Shown: positions 16,531 to 24,889 of the stretch, piece after piece | Layout of the letters: the number at the start of each line of letters is the position of its first letter | How positions within the stretch are numbered: the stretch's first letter is position 1 | DNA from: Streptococcus mitis | GTDB lineage: Bacteria; Bacillota; Bacilli; Lactobacillales; Streptococcaceae | Length of the DNA: 39,922 bases | Direction: 5' to 3' | Assembly (NCBI RefSeq): GCF_946190375.1 | Contig: NZ_CAMIAF010000022.1 | Coordinates: 1 to 39,922 of the forward strand | Notes under the pieces: model-generated | Seen by the model: the letters and a program-made list of their open reading frames with translations, nothing else | Database searches by the model: none | What the model was told of the DNA's origin: nothing | Program-made: the position numbers and the translations under genes

Positions 16531-17625
16531 TTATCCTTCTAATGCTTGGTGCAAATCTGCAATCAAATCTCTAGCATCCTCAATCCCAATAGACAAACGC
16601 AAGAGGTCATCTGTCAAACCATAAGAATGGCGCACTTCTGCCGGAATATCAGCGTGAGTTTGTGTCGTTGGATAAGTAATAAGACTCTCTACTCCACCCA
16701 AACTTTCCGCAAAAGAGAAGACCTTGAGGCTGTTCAAAATGTGAGGAATGCGTGTTTCATCCGCTACTTTAAAGGAAATCATGCCTCCACGACCAGTGTA
16801 GAGAACTTCCTTAACTGCTGGAGAATCCTTCAAAAAGGCAACCACTTCTTGGGCGTTAGCTGTTGAGCGCTCCATACGAAGAGACAAGGTCTTGAGACCA
16901 CGAATCAATTGATAACTGTCAAATGGAGACAAGACTGCCCCTGTCGTATTGAGATTGTAGAAAAGCTTCTCGTATAGTTCTAAACTATTGGTCACAACCA
17001 CTCCAGCCAAGACATCATTGTGGCCTGCTAGGTACTTGGTTGCTGAATGAAGAACGATATCTGCTCCATCTTCAATCGGACGTTGGTAGATAGGGCTGTA
17101 GAAGGTATTGTCCACCACCACTTTAGCACCCTTAGCATGAGCCAATTTGGCTAGTTTTTCGATATCAAATTCCAACATCAAGGGATTGGTTGGTGTTTCG
17201 ATATAGAGAACATCCACGTCCTTTTCTAACTCGGCAATCAACTCTTCTTCTGTATTGGCATAGGTAAAATGGAAACGGCCTTCCTGCTCCACTTGATTGA
17301 ACCAGCGGAAAGAACCACCGTAAAGGTCACGGACAGCCAAAACCTTACTTCCTACTGGGAAGACACTAAAGGCCAGTACAATAGCTGACATCCCTGAGCT
17401 AGTCGCTAGCGCATAGTCTGCTGACTCAATAGCCGCCAAGACTTCTTCAGCCTTACTGCGAGTTGGGTTTTTAGTACGCGTATAGTCAAATCCAGTAGAT
17501 TTACCAAACTCTGGATGCTGATAAGTCGTTGAAAAATGAAGCGGTGTCACCAAAGCTCCTGTCGCTTCATCTGACTTGATACCCGCCTGGGCCAAAATTG
17601 TGTTGATGTGTAATTCCTTGCTCAT
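16531..17625 (-). CDS. Trans-sulfuration enzyme (cystathionine gamma-synthase/lyase family)
   Basis: The 364-residue protein belongs to the Cys/Met metabolism PLP family. Markers are PLHFSTTYQHPEFG near the start, SSGMSAI for phosphate binding, ETPTNPLM, and the PLP lysine K197 in HSATKYLAGHND. Such enzymes make cystathionine from an activated homoserine and cysteine, or break it. Sequence inspection does not settle which. It is the first gene of a two-gene operon with the C-S lyase, behind an extended -10 (TGGTACAAT) with no good -35 and a MET-box centred near -65, suggesting activation by a LysR-type regulator. Confidence 0.93.
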   Translation of the reverse strand: MSKELHINTILAQAGIKSDEATGALVTPLHFSTTYQHPEFGKSTGFDYTRTKNPTRSKAEEVLAAIESADYALATSSGMSAIVLAFSVFPVGSKVLAVRDLYGGSFRWFNQVEQEGRFHFTYANTEEELIAELEKDVDVLYIETPTNPLMLEFDIEKLAKLAHAKGAKVVVDNTFYSPIYQRPIEDGADIVLHSATKYLAGHNDVLAGVVVTNSLELYEKLFYNLNTTGAVLSPFDSYQLIRGLKTLSLRMERSTANAQEVVAFLKDSPAVKEVLYTGRGGMISFKVADETRIPHILNSLKVFSFAESLGGVESLITYPTTQTHADIPAEVRHSYGLTDDLLRLSIGIEDARDLIADLHQALEG

Positions 17626-17651
17626 ACAATTCCTCCAAATCTATAGTAACT

Positions 17652-17660
17652 ATTGTACCA
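17652..17660 (-). promoter_or_regulatory. Activator-dependent promoter of the trans-sulfuration operon
   Basis: The minus strand reads TGGTACAAT with no recognisable -35 at the expected place (AATGAG). A weak -35 with an upstream palindrome is the usual layout for a LysR-type activated promoter. Confidence 0.6.
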
Positions 17661-17701
17661 CTTATTTTCATCAACTCATTTTCTTCTTTTCAAGAGCTAG
17701 T

Positions 17702-17718
17702 TATAGTTTTAAACTATA
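17702..17718. promoter_or_regulatory. MET-box (MtaR/MetR-type operator)
   Basis: The 17-bp perfect palindrome TATAGTTTTAAACTATA equals the MET-box consensus TATAGTTTnAAACTATA described for methionine genes of Streptococcaceae and attributed to the LysR-type regulator MtaR (MetR). Its centre is about 65 bp upstream of the predicted start of the trans-sulfuration operon, the usual site for a LysR-type activator. Confidence 0.85.
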
Positions 17719-17722
17719 GACT

Positions 17723-17921
17723 TATACTCTTCGAAAATCTCTTCAAACCACGTCAGCGTCGCCTTACCGTAGGTATATGTTACTGACTTCGTCAGTTCTA
17801 TCTGCAACCTCAAAACAGTGTTTTGAGCTGACTTCGTCAGTCTTATCTACAACCTCAAAACAGCGTTTTAAGCAACCTGCGGCTAGCTTCCTAGTTTGCT
17901 CTTTGATTTTCATTGAGTATT
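17723..17921 (+). repeat. BOX element with two boxB units
   Basis: The element runs from the tatactcttcgaaaatctc boxA start to the ttttcattgagtatt boxC end. Between them lie two consecutive 45-bp boxB units (17783-17827 and 17828-17872), each starting ctgacttcgtcag. The unit length equals that of the known boxB module. It is in the opposite orientation to the copy at 6608-6760. Confidence 0.92.
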
Positions 17922-17935
17922 AGCTAGTAAAGCTA

Positions 17936-17967
17936 AAAAGAATCCAGAAAAGCTTCCAGATTCTTTT
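17936..17967 (-). terminator. Terminator of the small hypothetical gene
   Basis: A 9-bp stem (aaaagaatc/gattctttt) flanks a 14-nt loop, with a T-rich 3' arm on the minus strand. Confidence 0.65.
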
Positions 17968-17987
17968 GTGAAAATGATTGCTAGGGT

Positions 17988-18443
17988 TTACTTTAATCGA
18001 AAGAAATCCTGTTGGGCTAAATAGTCATAATGGTCTTTGTTAAATTGATACTGGCCCATATGCTGACTAATCTGACCGACATCCACGGAAAAAATGTAGA
18101 CTTCATTTTGATAATACCAATTAAGTCTAACTGTATTCAAGACTGTCTTATAAGTAAAATCTTGAACTTGATTCCAAGGCATCTCTACGACTTGATTAGA
18201 ACGATTCTCAGTCACATCACTGATATCCATCAAGTAGATCCCCTTAGGTGTGAATGCCAGAATCTTAGGCTTCACACTCGACTGAACATAGTAGGAACCA
18301 CCTATAATGAAAAAATCAATAAAAGATTTCAGCCATGTCTTTTTCTTGAAGGCCATCAGAAAATTCTTTTTCCCTTCAATATGACAAGTTGACAGAAGTG
18401 ATGCAATCTGTTTTTCTGTTGCAAACTCCATAATAGCACCCAT
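17988..18443 (-). CDS. Hypothetical protein, 151 residues
   Basis: No family is recognised with confidence. The protein has no signal peptide. It has a short hydrophobic patch (FIDFFIIGGSYYV, about 41-53) and a beta-rich middle (KPKILAFTPKGIYLMDIS ... EMPWNQVQDFTYKTVLNTVRLNWYYQNEVYIFSVD) that looks like a bacterial PH-type domain, where similar ILAFTPKGI and MPWNQV patterns occur. This is only a resemblance. The ATG at 18443 follows GGAGGT by about 7 nt, so it is preferred over the ATG four codons later. It is a single gene with its own terminator. Confidence 0.8.
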   Translation of the reverse strand: MGAIMEFATEKQIASLLSTCHIEGKKNFLMAFKKKTWLKSFIDFFIIGGSYYVQSSVKPKILAFTPKGIYLMDISDVTENRSNQVVEMPWNQVQDFTYKTVLNTVRLNWYYQNEVYIFSVDVGQISQHMGQYQFNKDHYDYLAQQDFFRLK

Positions 18444-18694
18444 GATGATACCTCCATAAAAATCACTAAATAGCCAGTTAAGAATTCTTCACATAAAAGA
18501 AGAACTTATCATTTGTTGCATTTTATCTTACTTTTTCAGTAAATAACATCCCTCCTATAAAATCGTTCTAGCATGTGCATACTTCAGTTAACACTGGGTA
18601 GATTTTCGAAAATAGTTTCTCACGTTTTTATTATATTCATTATAACATAAATTTAATAAACCAATTAAAAAATGTAAGCATTTTCTTCCAAATT

Positions 18695-18801
18695 TATAGT
18701 AGATTGAATCTAGAATAGTACGTTATGGCTGTTAAAACATTTCTAGAAATTAATTTGACTTTCCTAACCGATTTGTTCACATCTTGTTTCAATCTACTAT
18801 A
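18695..18801. mobile_element. RUP element (non-autonomous, IS630-Spn1 related)
   Basis: The element has perfect 14-bp terminal inverted repeats (tatagtagattgaa and ttcaatctactata) with TA at the outer ends, and is exactly 107 bp long, the published RUP size. RUPs are thought to be moved by the IS630-Spn1 transposase. No transposase is present here. Confidence 0.92.
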
Positions 18802-18815
18802 CCATCATTCTATTA

Positions 18816-18849
18816 AAAAACGACAGCTCCTTTCGAAACCATCGTTTTT
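18816..18849 (-). terminator. aliB terminator
   Basis: An 8-bp outer stem (aaaaacga/tcgttttt) with a structured interior containing tttcgaaa is followed by a T run on the minus strand, shortly after the aliB stop. Confidence 0.65.
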
Positions 18850-18861
18850 CTTGAAAAATCC

Positions 18862-20820
18862 TTATTTGACATGTTTTGCCAATTCTTCTTGGGCTTTTTT
18901 ATTAGATTCTTCTTTTTCTTTCAACCATTTTTCTTTGGCTTTTTCATATTCGTCTTTCGTAACTGTCTTATCTTGTACTTTGAGGTATTTATATGATTCG
19001 ACCCCTTTATTACCAGCTAATGAATACGGTGAAGAGAAAGGAACTGTTTTTCTCAATGTTGGTGTTCCGCCTAGTGAAACATTTGGAATTGCTAGAGAGC
19101 TATCTACCAACCAAGCTTGGGCATCCGCATATTTTTCATAACGTTTAGCCGGATCTTGCTCCTTATTAGCTTCTTCCAACATTTGAGTGTAGACGTCTAG
19201 TCCAACAGCCTTGGCCTTGTCATTGGCTTCACCCGGCTCTAAACCTAGATTTTGCAACACTCCACCGGAATTAATATTAAAAATATCAAGGTAGCTTGAT
19301 GGATCTTGATAGTCTGCGCTCCAGCCACCGTTGTATAGATCGTAATCCTTCTGAGCTGCAGTCTGAGCCAAATAGCTTGTATTATCAAAGTCTTCAGTAG
19401 AAAGTTGTTGAATATCAATTACAACATTTTCTGCACCTAAGGCTGCTTCAATAGATTGCTTCATAGAATTTGCCTCTTGGACACCCTTTTTAGCAGCTTG
19501 GTCAACAGTCATGTCCAAGTGGATAGGGAATTGAACTCCTTTGGCTTGGAGTTCTTTCTTAGCTTCAGCAAATTTGGCTTTGGCTTTTTCAGCATTGTAG
19601 TATGGATCCTGAGCATCCGCAAAGTTGATGCCTTGCCATTCCTTACCATAGTTGACCATCTTAGAGGCTACTACTTCACCAAAGTCTTTTCCGTTGATAC
19701 TTACGAAGTTTGGAGGAACAACCAAGTTACGCAAAATCTTAGTTGCACCATCTTCTCCCTGAGATTGAGCCCCGTAGGCTGTACGATCATAGGCAAAGTT
19801 GATGGCTTGACGGAAGTTTTTGTTAAGAACCGCTTCTTGAGTCGATTTCTTCTCAGCATCACTTGTTTTTGAAGTGAATTTATAAGATTTTCTATCTAGG
19901 TTAAAGTTCAAGAAGTAAGAAGTAGCATCTTGTAAACTATAAATGATATTATCCTTATTCTTCTCTTTAATCCCTTCAAAGCTTGAACTATTTGGATAGA
20001 GACGAGCGTAGCTATAGGCTCCCTCTACATAGTTACGAGCCAGTGCATCTTGGTCACTACCATCATAATAGGCCAATTTGACATCATCTACAAAGACATT
20101 TTTAGCATCCCAGTAGTTAGGATTTTTCTTGAATTCGATGACAGATTTTGAAACAAAGGATTTCATCAAGAAAGGTCCATTATACAAAATGCTAGATGGG
20201 TCTACCTTCCCAAAATCATCCCCTTTTGATTTCAAGAAATCTGCATTGACTGGGAAGAGAATGGTTGAAGTTGTTTTTGAGTTCCAATAAGATTCTGGTC
20301 GTGTCAAGGTATATTGAACAGTTTGGTCATCAAGAGCCTTAACTCCGACAGTTGAAAAGTCGCTTGTTTTACCAGTGATATAGTCATCTAATCCAGCAAC
20401 GGATTCTTGCACTAAGTACAAGGCTTCTGATTTTTTATCAGCCGCATATTTCAAACCAGTGACAAAATCTTGGGCAGTTATAGGAGCATATTCTTCTCCA
20501 TCTGCAGTATACCATTTAGCATCTTTACGCAGTTTGTAGGTATAGGTCAAACCGTCCTTAGAAACACTCCAATCCTCTGCCAAAGATGGAACATAATTTC
20601 CATACTGGTCATTTTCCATGAGACCATCTACCAGATTGGTCACAATATCATTTGTTGTTGCACGGTTTTCTGCTAGATAGTTTAAACTAGACGGATCACT
20701 AGTATAAACATAGTTATATGTTTTTGACCCTGTGCTAGAATTTCCACACGCACTTAACAAAATACCTGCACTTAACACGACACCCGCAAGTGCTGCATAC
20801 TTAGCTTTAGACTTTTTCAT
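18862..20820 (-). CDS. aliB: Oligopeptide-binding lipoprotein, AliB/AmiA-like
   Basis: The 652-residue extracellular solute-binding protein (family 5) has a lipoprotein signal with lipobox LSAC, so Cys25 is the lipidated residue. The mature part opens YNYVYTSDPSSLNYLAENRATTND and contains the SBP_bac_5 core (QTVQYTLTRPESYWNSKTTS and DYDLYNGGWSADYQDPSSYLD). In pneumococcus AliA, AliB and AmiA feed peptides to the AmiCDEF permease, and no permease genes are beside this one. The name AliB rests on overall likeness and the position near murE. It has an excellent promoter and an AGGAGG site. Confidence 0.9.
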   Translation of the reverse strand: MKKSKAKYAALAGVVLSAGILLSACGNSSTGSKTYNYVYTSDPSSLNYLAENRATTNDIVTNLVDGLMENDQYGNYVPSLAEDWSVSKDGLTYTYKLRKDAKWYTADGEEYAPITAQDFVTGLKYAADKKSEALYLVQESVAGLDDYITGKTSDFSTVGVKALDDQTVQYTLTRPESYWNSKTTSTILFPVNADFLKSKGDDFGKVDPSSILYNGPFLMKSFVSKSVIEFKKNPNYWDAKNVFVDDVKLAYYDGSDQDALARNYVEGAYSYARLYPNSSSFEGIKEKNKDNIIYSLQDATSYFLNFNLDRKSYKFTSKTSDAEKKSTQEAVLNKNFRQAINFAYDRTAYGAQSQGEDGATKILRNLVVPPNFVSINGKDFGEVVASKMVNYGKEWQGINFADAQDPYYNAEKAKAKFAEAKKELQAKGVQFPIHLDMTVDQAAKKGVQEANSMKQSIEAALGAENVVIDIQQLSTEDFDNTSYLAQTAAQKDYDLYNGGWSADYQDPSSYLDIFNINSGGVLQNLGLEPGEANDKAKAVGLDVYTQMLEEANKEQDPAKRYEKYADAQAWLVDSSLAIPNVSLGGTPTLRKTVPFSSPYSLAGNKGVESYKYLKVQDKTVTKDEYEKAKEKWLKEKEESNKKAQEELAKHVK

Positions 20821-20852
20821 TTCCAGAACCTCCTGATTTAAATATTTGTTTT

Positions 20853-20881
20853 ATTATACAAACTAACTACTTTTTAGTCAA
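20853..20881 (-). promoter_or_regulatory. aliB promoter
   Basis: TTGACT (20876-20881), 17 nt and TATAAT (20853-20858) on the minus strand, one base from the full consensus. Confidence 0.85.
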
Positions 20882-20958
20882 GTGTTTTTTGACATAAAAT
20901 TCAATTACTTTCATTATTTATTCTCTGTTTTACATTTCATATCCAATTCTAACAATAA

Positions 20959-21010
20959 AAAATGAATAAGAGAGTGTTTTGATTTTTAAAAAACTCAACT
21001 TATTCATTTT
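20959..21010 (-). terminator. Flippase gene terminator
   Basis: A perfect 12-bp stem (aaaatgaataag/cttattcatttt) with a long loop is followed by TTATTG on the minus strand, just after the flippase stop. Confidence 0.7.
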
Positions 21011-21027
21011 ATTTATAAATTATTTTT

Positions 21028-22650
21028 TTAAGAAATTTTTAATTTTGCTCGCAGGCGATCTGCTTGGGCTTTTCCAATCACCTTATCCAACAAACGGGTA
21101 CGGAGACTCATGACCCCGTATACTCCTCCACCCATGGCACCAACAAGAGCTACATAAAGAAAGCTCCACAAACGTCCACTTGGTTGGAATACAAAACCTA
21201 AAATCCACTGGATGGCACCTACACCGATGAACATAACAAGGGTCAACAAACTGATTAAAATGGTTCGCTTCAAAATCACCTTGCGCTTAACACCAGTTAC
21301 TTGACAAATGTCCCGATACATCAAGACATTAGGAATGATGAGGCCGATGGTTGTGGAAATCAAAGGCCCGTAACTGTGAAAGAGAGCGATGGTTGGAAGT
21401 TGCAAGACCAGCTTGGCAAGGGAACCATAGATAAAATAGAGAACTGCCTTGCGGTTGCGGAACATGGCTTGAAGCATTGGAGACAAGACCATGTACAAGC
21501 CTAAAATAGTAGACTGCAAAACTGCAAAGACAAACAAGCCCATGGCCAAACTATCTGGCTTCCCATAAAAGACTGTGTAGAGGGGTTCTCCTACCATGAC
21601 CACTCCAACCGTTGCTGGTAACAGGAATACAAAAAGCATGGTAATGCTGTCCTGAACGAGACGAGAAGCTGCCTTCAAGTCCCCCTTGACATAGTTTTCC
21701 GTCAAAAGCGGCAAACCGACACCCCCAATTGAAACCCCTACAGAAATCAAAATCATCGTGATTTTATTAGGATTGGCTGAGAAATAAGAAAACATGACAA
21801 TTAAGTCTTCATTACTGTAGTTGCTAAACCACTTCATGCTATTGATAAAGGTATTTTGGTCCAAGATTTGGAAAAGCTGGATGGCAGACCCTGTCAAGAT
21901 AAAAGGAATGGCTTCCTTAATGGTATCGACCAAGAGACGCTTGCTGTTAATCTTATCCCTCGTTTCAAAGACTCTTTTGAGTAACCCTTCTTGAGCAAGG
22001 AAATAAATCAAAACTGCAAAACTGGCTACCATACCGACAAAGGCCGCAAAGGTCGATTGGGTAACGGCTGCTAGGTAATCTCCTGAACCGAGCTTCATAA
22101 TGATAAAGGTTGCTAGGAGCATCCAGATAACACGAATGATCTGCTCAGCGATTTGGCTCATGGCATAAGGTTTGAGGTTATTCATTCCTTGGAAAAATCC
22201 TCGGATAACACTCATAGATGGGAAAATCAAGACTCCCCAAGCCAAGCTTTGCATGATCGGTATCAAGTCTTTGCCCACGCCAGATAAGTCTGCTAGCCAA
22301 GGAGCAAAGACATACAAGATTAGGGCAAAAACGAGGCCTAGTCCTGTCATAAATCCTAAAAAACTCCGAATCAGGGCAAAGCTATGCTCCTCTTCTCGCA
22401 TGGTATTATACTTGGCAACTTGCTTGGCCACCGCAACTGGAATACCTGCTGTTGAAACCAGCAAGAACCAGGCATAGATATTATAACCCATGGTAAAGAG
22501 ACCATTGGCCGTAGCTGCATAAGATCCCATCCAGATATACCAAGGGATAATATAGATGGCCCCAAGCAGGCGACTGATAAAGTTACTAGCCGTTAACCAA
22601 GCAGTCCCCCGTAACATCTGGGCCTGCTGGTGATTGTTTTCGTGCGACAT
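21028..22650 (-). CDS. Lipid II flippase candidate, MurJ/YtgP family
   Basis: The protein of about 540 residues is a polytopic MOP-superfamily exporter (about 14 helices) with the N-terminal LRGTAWLTASNFISRLLGAIYIIPW motif of YtgP/MurJ-type proteins. A streptococcal YtgP has been shown to replace E. coli MurJ, so transport of lipid II across the membrane is the likely role. The general polysaccharide-exporter label is the alternative. An ATG at 22665 is in frame, but GAGGA lies 4 nt before the ATG at 22650 and not before the earlier one. It diverges from murE, and the two -35 boxes overlap. Confidence 0.9.
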   Translation of the reverse strand: MSHENNHQQAQMLRGTAWLTASNFISRLLGAIYIIPWYIWMGSYAATANGLFTMGYNIYAWFLLVSTAGIPVAVAKQVAKYNTMREEEHSFALIRSFLGFMTGLGLVFALILYVFAPWLADLSGVGKDLIPIMQSLAWGVLIFPSMSVIRGFFQGMNNLKPYAMSQIAEQIIRVIWMLLATFIIMKLGSGDYLAAVTQSTFAAFVGMVASFAVLIYFLAQEGLLKRVFETRDKINSKRLLVDTIKEAIPFILTGSAIQLFQILDQNTFINSMKWFSNYSNEDLIVMFSYFSANPNKITMILISVGVSIGGVGLPLLTENYVKGDLKAASRLVQDSITMLFVFLLPATVGVVMVGEPLYTVFYGKPDSLAMGLFVFAVLQSTILGLYMVLSPMLQAMFRNRKAVLYFIYGSLAKLVLQLPTIALFHSYGPLISTTIGLIIPNVLMYRDICQVTGVKRKVILKRTILISLLTLVMFIGVGAIQWILGFVFQPSGRLWSFLYVALVGAMGGGVYGVMSLRTRLLDKVIGKAQADRLRAKLKIS

Positions 22651-22697
22651 AGATTCCTCATTCAATTTTGATAACTAGGAAAAACTCCTTATCTTCC

Positions 22698-22726
22698 ATT
22701 ATAAACTTTTCCTTGTTACTTGTAAA
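22698..22726 (-). promoter_or_regulatory. Flippase promoter
   Basis: TTTACA (22721-22726), 17 nt and TATAAT (22698-22703) on the minus strand. The -35 shares 5 bp with the -35 of the murE promoter. Confidence 0.75.
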
Positions 22727-22748
22727 TTTGCGACTTTCGGTTTACAAT
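22720..22748 (+). promoter_or_regulatory. murE promoter
   Basis: TTGTAA (22720-22725), 17 nt and TACAAT (22743-22748) on the plus strand. The -10 ends 7 nt before the murE ATG, so transcription would begin at or next to the start codon. Confidence 0.7.
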
Positions 22749-22755
22749 AGAAAGT

Positions 22756-24201
22756 ATGATTAAGATTGAAACCGTATTAGATATATTAAAGAAAGATGGT
22801 CTCTTCCGCGAGATTATCGACCAAGGACATTATCACTACAACTACAGCCATGTCGTATTTGACACCATCTGCTATGACAGCCGCAAGGCCAAAGAAAAGA
22901 GCCTCTTTTTCGTCAAGGGTGCTGCCTTTAAGAAGGAATTTCTGCTTTCTGCCATCTCTCAAGGCCTCGGTTGGTATGTGGCTGAAAAGGACTATGAGGT
23001 TGGTATTCCTACCATTATCGTCAGTGATATCAAGAAAGCCATGAGTTTGATAGCCATGGAATTTTATGGCAATCCACAGGAAAAACTTAAACTCCTGGCC
23101 TTTACTGGTACCAAGGGTAAGACAACAGCAGCCTATTTCGCCTATAACATTTTGTCTCAAGGACAGCGACCTGCAATGTTGTCGACCATGAATACAACTC
23201 TAGATGGCAAGACTTTCTTTAAGTCAGCATTGACAACCCCTGAAAGTATTGACCTCTTTGATATGATGAATCAGGCTGTGCAAAATGACCGTACCCACCT
23301 CATCATGGAAGTATCCAGTCAAGCCTATCTGGTCAAACGTGTCTATGGTCTAACCTTTGATGTGGGAGTTTTCCTCAATATCAGCCCAGACCATATCGGC
23401 CCGATTGAACACCCTAGCTTTGAAGACTACTTCTACCACAAACGTCTCTTGATGGAAAATAGCCAAGCAGTCATCGTTAACAGTGACATGGACCACTTTT
23501 CTGTCTTGAAAGAACAAGTGGCAGATCAAGACCATGATTTCTATGGTAGCCAATCAAATAATCAAATCGAGAATTCCAAAGCCTTTAGCTTTTCAGCTAG
23601 TGGGAAACTGGCTGGTGATTATGATATCCAACTGATTGGTCACTTCAACCAAGAAAATGCCGTTGCTGCTGGACTTGCTTGCCTCTGTCTCGGAGCTAAT
23701 CTTGAGGACATCAAAAAAGGAATTGCTGCAACCCGAGTTCCTGGTCGTATGGAAGTCCTTACTCAGAAAAACGGAGCCAAGGTCTTCATCGACTATGCCC
23801 ACAATGGGGATAGTCTGAAAAAACTCATCAATGTGGTTGAAACTCATCAAACTGGAAAAATTGCTCTGGTTCTGGGTTCGACAGGAAATAAAGGTGAAAG
23901 CCGTCGTAAGGACTTTGGCCTCCTCCTCAATCAGCACCCTGAGATTCAAGTCTTTTTGACTGCTGATGACCCCAACTATGAGGACCCAATGGCCATTGCA
24001 GATGAAATCAGTAGCTACATCAATCATCCTGTTGAAAAAATTGCGGATCGCCAAGAAGCCATCAAGGCAGCTATGGCTATCACAAATCACGAATTAGATG
24101 CAGTTATTATTGCTGGTAAGGGAGCAGATTGCTACCAAATCGTCCAAGGAAAAAAAGAAGCCTATCCTGGAGATGCCACCGTAGCAGAAAATTATTTATA
24201 A
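22756..24201 (+). CDS. murE: UDP-MurNAc-L-Ala-D-Glu--L-lysine ligase
   Basis: MurE adds the third stem residue, here L-lysine, using ATP. The 481-residue protein has the Mur ligase ATP loop TGTKGKTT (117-124), the central [15 protein letters not shown] and EVSSQAYLV motifs, and a C-terminal Rossmann domain with [19 protein letters not shown] at 404-407, in place of the DNPR of diaminopimelate-adding enzymes, indicates lysine specificity. It is the only complete plus-strand gene in the window. It is divergent from the flippase candidate, and its promoter predicts almost no leader. A shared terminator separates it from the next gene. Confidence 0.97.
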   Translation: MIKIETVLDILKKDGLFREIIDQGHYHYNYSHVVFDTICYDSRKAKEKSLFFVKGAAFKKEFLLSAISQGLGWYVAEKDYEVGIPTIIVSDIKKAMSLIAMEFYGNPQEKLKLLAFTGTKGKTTAAYFAYNILSQGQRPAMLSTMNTTLDGKTFFKSALTTPESIDLFDMMNQAVQNDRTHLIMEVSSQAYLVKRVYGLTFDVGVFLNISPDHIGPIEHPSFEDYFYHKRLLMENSQAVIVNSDMDHFSVLKEQVADQDHDFYGSQSNNQIENSKAFSFSASGKLAGDYDIQLIGHFNQENAVAAGLACLCLGANLEDIKKGIAATRVPGRMEVLTQKNGAKVFIDYAHNGDSLKKLINVVETHQTGKIALVLGSTGNKGESRRKDFGLLLNQHPEIQVFLTADDPNYEDPMAIADEISSYINHPVEKIADRQEAIKAAMAITNHELDAVIIAGKGADCYQIVQGKKEAYPGDATVAENYL

Positions 24202-24205
24202 TCAC

Positions 24206-24240
24206 AAAACAAGGCTAGGAAACATTCCTAACCTTGTTTT
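24206..24240. terminator. Bidirectional terminator between murE and a convergent gene
   Basis: The inverted repeat aaaacaagg-c-tagga with tccta-a-ccttgtttt forms a long stem with A-rich and T-rich flanks, suiting both the plus-strand murE and the minus-strand gene ending at 24239. Confidence 0.8.
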
Positions 24241-24889
24241 AGTTTTTAAAGAAAATTAATCTTTCCTTATCAAAATCAACAGCCAACTCATACTTTCCAT
24301 CTTCATTTTGCACAATATAGCCTAGAACGACCAAACTGTCCACAAAGATATCACGTCGTTTCTGCATGAGCTGGTCTTTTTTGAGAAATTTCAACAAAAA
24401 AGTCGTCATATATTTGAGAGCATACTCAGGATTGACATCTCCTAAAATGTCATAAAGTTCCTGCTGTTTTTCTGTCAAAGGATACTGATGTTTGACCTTG
24501 TAGAAATAATTGGACAGAGTCATTTTTGTTCGCGCAAAATCGGTCTTTTCAACTAAAATAGCTGCATTGGTCTGATTGCGCAATTCCGTCTCAAAACTCT
24601 GATCCAACAAGGTTTGATAGACTGGACTATCTTCTCTGACAAAAATCTCTTGATCCAGTTCGAGACTATCAAGTGATTCCAGAAAAGGAAGATTGAGATA
24701 ATAACGCTTATTTTCTCGTAGAATCAAACCAGCCTTTATATATTCTTCCATGAGTTTATCAACTGCTACATCTGGGAATTGGGCCTTGATTTCCCGTAGA
24801 ATCACATCATCATTCTGGTCCAGATAGCGGATCAATTCTCTAAAAAATGGCTGTCTCGTCAAACGAGAGGGATTAAAAATCTGAATCAT
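24239..24889 (-). CDS. Hypothetical protein, DUF1803-like
   Basis: The 216-residue protein has no signal or membrane segment and is rich in charged helices. The opening MIQIFNPSRLTRQPFFRELIRYLDQNDDVILREIKAQFPD is a helical motif I associate with the streptococcal DUF1803 family, although I cannot confirm this without a search. A winged-helix-like reading of the N-terminus (REIKAQFPDVAVDKLMEEYIKAGLILRENKRYYLN) is plausible. It overlaps the preceding gene by 17 bp, so both are co-translated. Function unknown. Confidence 0.75.
   Translation of the reverse strand: MIQIFNPSRLTRQPFFRELIRYLDQNDDVILREIKAQFPDVAVDKLMEEYIKAGLILRENKRYYLNLPFLESLDSLELDQEIFVREDSPVYQTLLDQSFETELRNQTNAAILVEKTDFARTKMTLSNYFYKVKHQYPLTEKQQELYDILGDVNPEYALKYMTTFLLKFLKKDQLMQKRRDIFVDSLVVLGYIVQNEDGKYELAVDFDKERLIFFKN

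Larger units (their letters stand above)
17626..17987. other. 362-bp gap: promoter, MET-box, BOX and terminator
   Basis: This gene-free stretch holds, from left to right, the trans-sulfuration operon promoter, a MET-box, a BOX element with two boxB units, and the terminator of the next gene. Little unexplained sequence remains. Confidence 0.85.
18444..18861. other. 418-bp gap with a RUP and the aliB terminator
   Basis: The stretch holds a possible upstream promoter region for the 17988 gene (AT-rich, with two TATAAT-like sites near 18625-18645), a 107-bp RUP element, and the aliB terminator. An open frame at 18725 on the plus strand runs from the RUP into antisense of aliB and is not a gene. 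Confidence 0.7.

Noticed and set aside
18725-19141. Plus-strand open frame of 138 codons
   Set aside because: It begins inside the RUP and continues antisense to aliB, with no ribosome site or family likeness.
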